64,000 nt of DNA, taken from Ulvibacterium marinum (GTDB lineage: Bacteria; Bacteroidota; Bacteroidia; Flavobacteriales; Flavobacteriaceae). Positions within the stretch are counted from its first letter, which is position 1; each line of letters begins with the position of its first letter. Positions 63,850 through 64,000 of the stretch are shown piece after piece. The stretch spans positions 62,001-126,000 of the forward strand of contig NZ_RBCJ01000001.1 in the NCBI RefSeq assembly GCF_003626755.1. The letters are read 5' to 3'. A model generated the notes under the pieces. That model did no database searches and was not told the DNA's origin. It saw only the letters and a program-made list of their open reading frames with translations. The position numbers and the translations under genes were made by a program.

Positions 63850-64000
63850 TTAAATCTTACCTTGGCTCTTTAGATCTTGAACAAAAGGAACATCCTTATA
63901 TCGTTCAATAATATCCTCTTCAACATCAAAGCCCCGCTCCAATGGGAACTGCCTATTTACGGCAGGCAGATAATAAACATTAGGTTTCGTCCCTAAATGC
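63850..64000 (-). CDS. PsrB-like 4Fe-4S ferredoxin subunit, C-terminal fragment
   Basis: Partial gene running off the right edge; the stop codon is at 63850-63852. The readable 49 residues start HLGTKPNVYYLP and end QDLKSQGKI. The first part matches the typical tail of PsrB/HmcB-like four-cluster ferredoxins, which pair with NrfD-type proteins. The iron-sulfur motifs themselves lie outside the window. Confidence 0.7.
   Translation of the reverse strand, partial: HLGTKPNVYYLPAVNRQFPLERGFDVEEDIIERYKDVPFVQDLKSQGKI

Noticed and set aside
1-64000. tRNA, rRNA, CRISPR, insertion sequence or prophage signals
   Set aside because: None was found on reading either strand. Gene content and base use look uniform, so I have no evidence for recent mobile DNA.

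Overview
The window reads as chromosomal DNA of a marine-type member of the Bacteroidota, most likely a Flavobacteriaceae relative. Support comes from a SusC/SusD pair, twin FG-GAP/ASPIC-UnbV lipoproteins, a type IX secretion C-terminal domain, Bacteroidota promoters (TTG, 17-22 bases, TAnnTTTG) and weak ribosome binding sites. Gene density is high, and I saw no tRNA, rRNA, CRISPR array, transposase or integrase. This is all from reading; no database search was possible.

Region 1 (0-5.4 kb) is housekeeping: a fused lipid acyltransferase, aspartate kinase and a GNAT acetyltransferase on the minus strand, class I fructose-1,6-bisphosphatase on the plus strand, and a TerB-like protein.

Region 2 (5.4-16.9 kb) is a DNA-repair neighbourhood. 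It holds the four ligase-associated DNA-damage-response genes (exonuclease, ATP-dependent ligase, DEXH helicase, PdeM phosphoesterase) followed by mfd. An antisense ribokinase-transporter pair is wedged between the helicase and PdeM genes.

Region 3 (16.9-33.5 kb) is mixed: a Tat-exported Gfo/Idh/MocA oxidoreductase, a thioredoxin-like protein, an ACT-domain protein, YraN, an exported DUF1800/DUF1501 pair, metG-tex, a Sua5-type tRNA threonylcarbamoylation enzyme, an HDAC-family deacetylase, a lipoprotein nucleoside hydrolase, a PAP2 phosphatase, ferritin and a tiny Lys/Cys-rich protein.

Region 4 (33.5-52 kb, all minus strand) resembles a polysaccharide-utilisation locus. In transcription order it runs GntR-type regulator, susC, susD, a strong hairpin terminator/attenuator, two translationally coupled FG-GAP/UnbV lipoproteins, a vanadium-haloperoxidase-like lipoprotein, a clan GH-D glycoside hydrolase, a sugar O-acetyltransferase and a sodium:solute symporter. 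The likely logic is uptake of a glycoside by SusCD, cleavage by the hydrolase and import of the sugar by the symporter; the role of the UnbV and haloperoxidase-like proteins is unknown.

Region 5 (52-64 kb) is redox-oriented: a serine hydrolase, HemG, a three-subunit Tat-exported molybdenum hydroxylase (PaoABC type) with a small Cys protein behind it, then on the minus strand a respiratory module (PsrB-like ferredoxin end, 10-helix NrfD-like quinol protein, membrane-anchored periplasmic protein, monoheme cytochrome c) followed by a divergent glutamyl-tRNA reductase and an OB-fold-like lipoprotein. Two haem-synthesis genes lie close to haem- and molybdenum-dependent redox enzymes.
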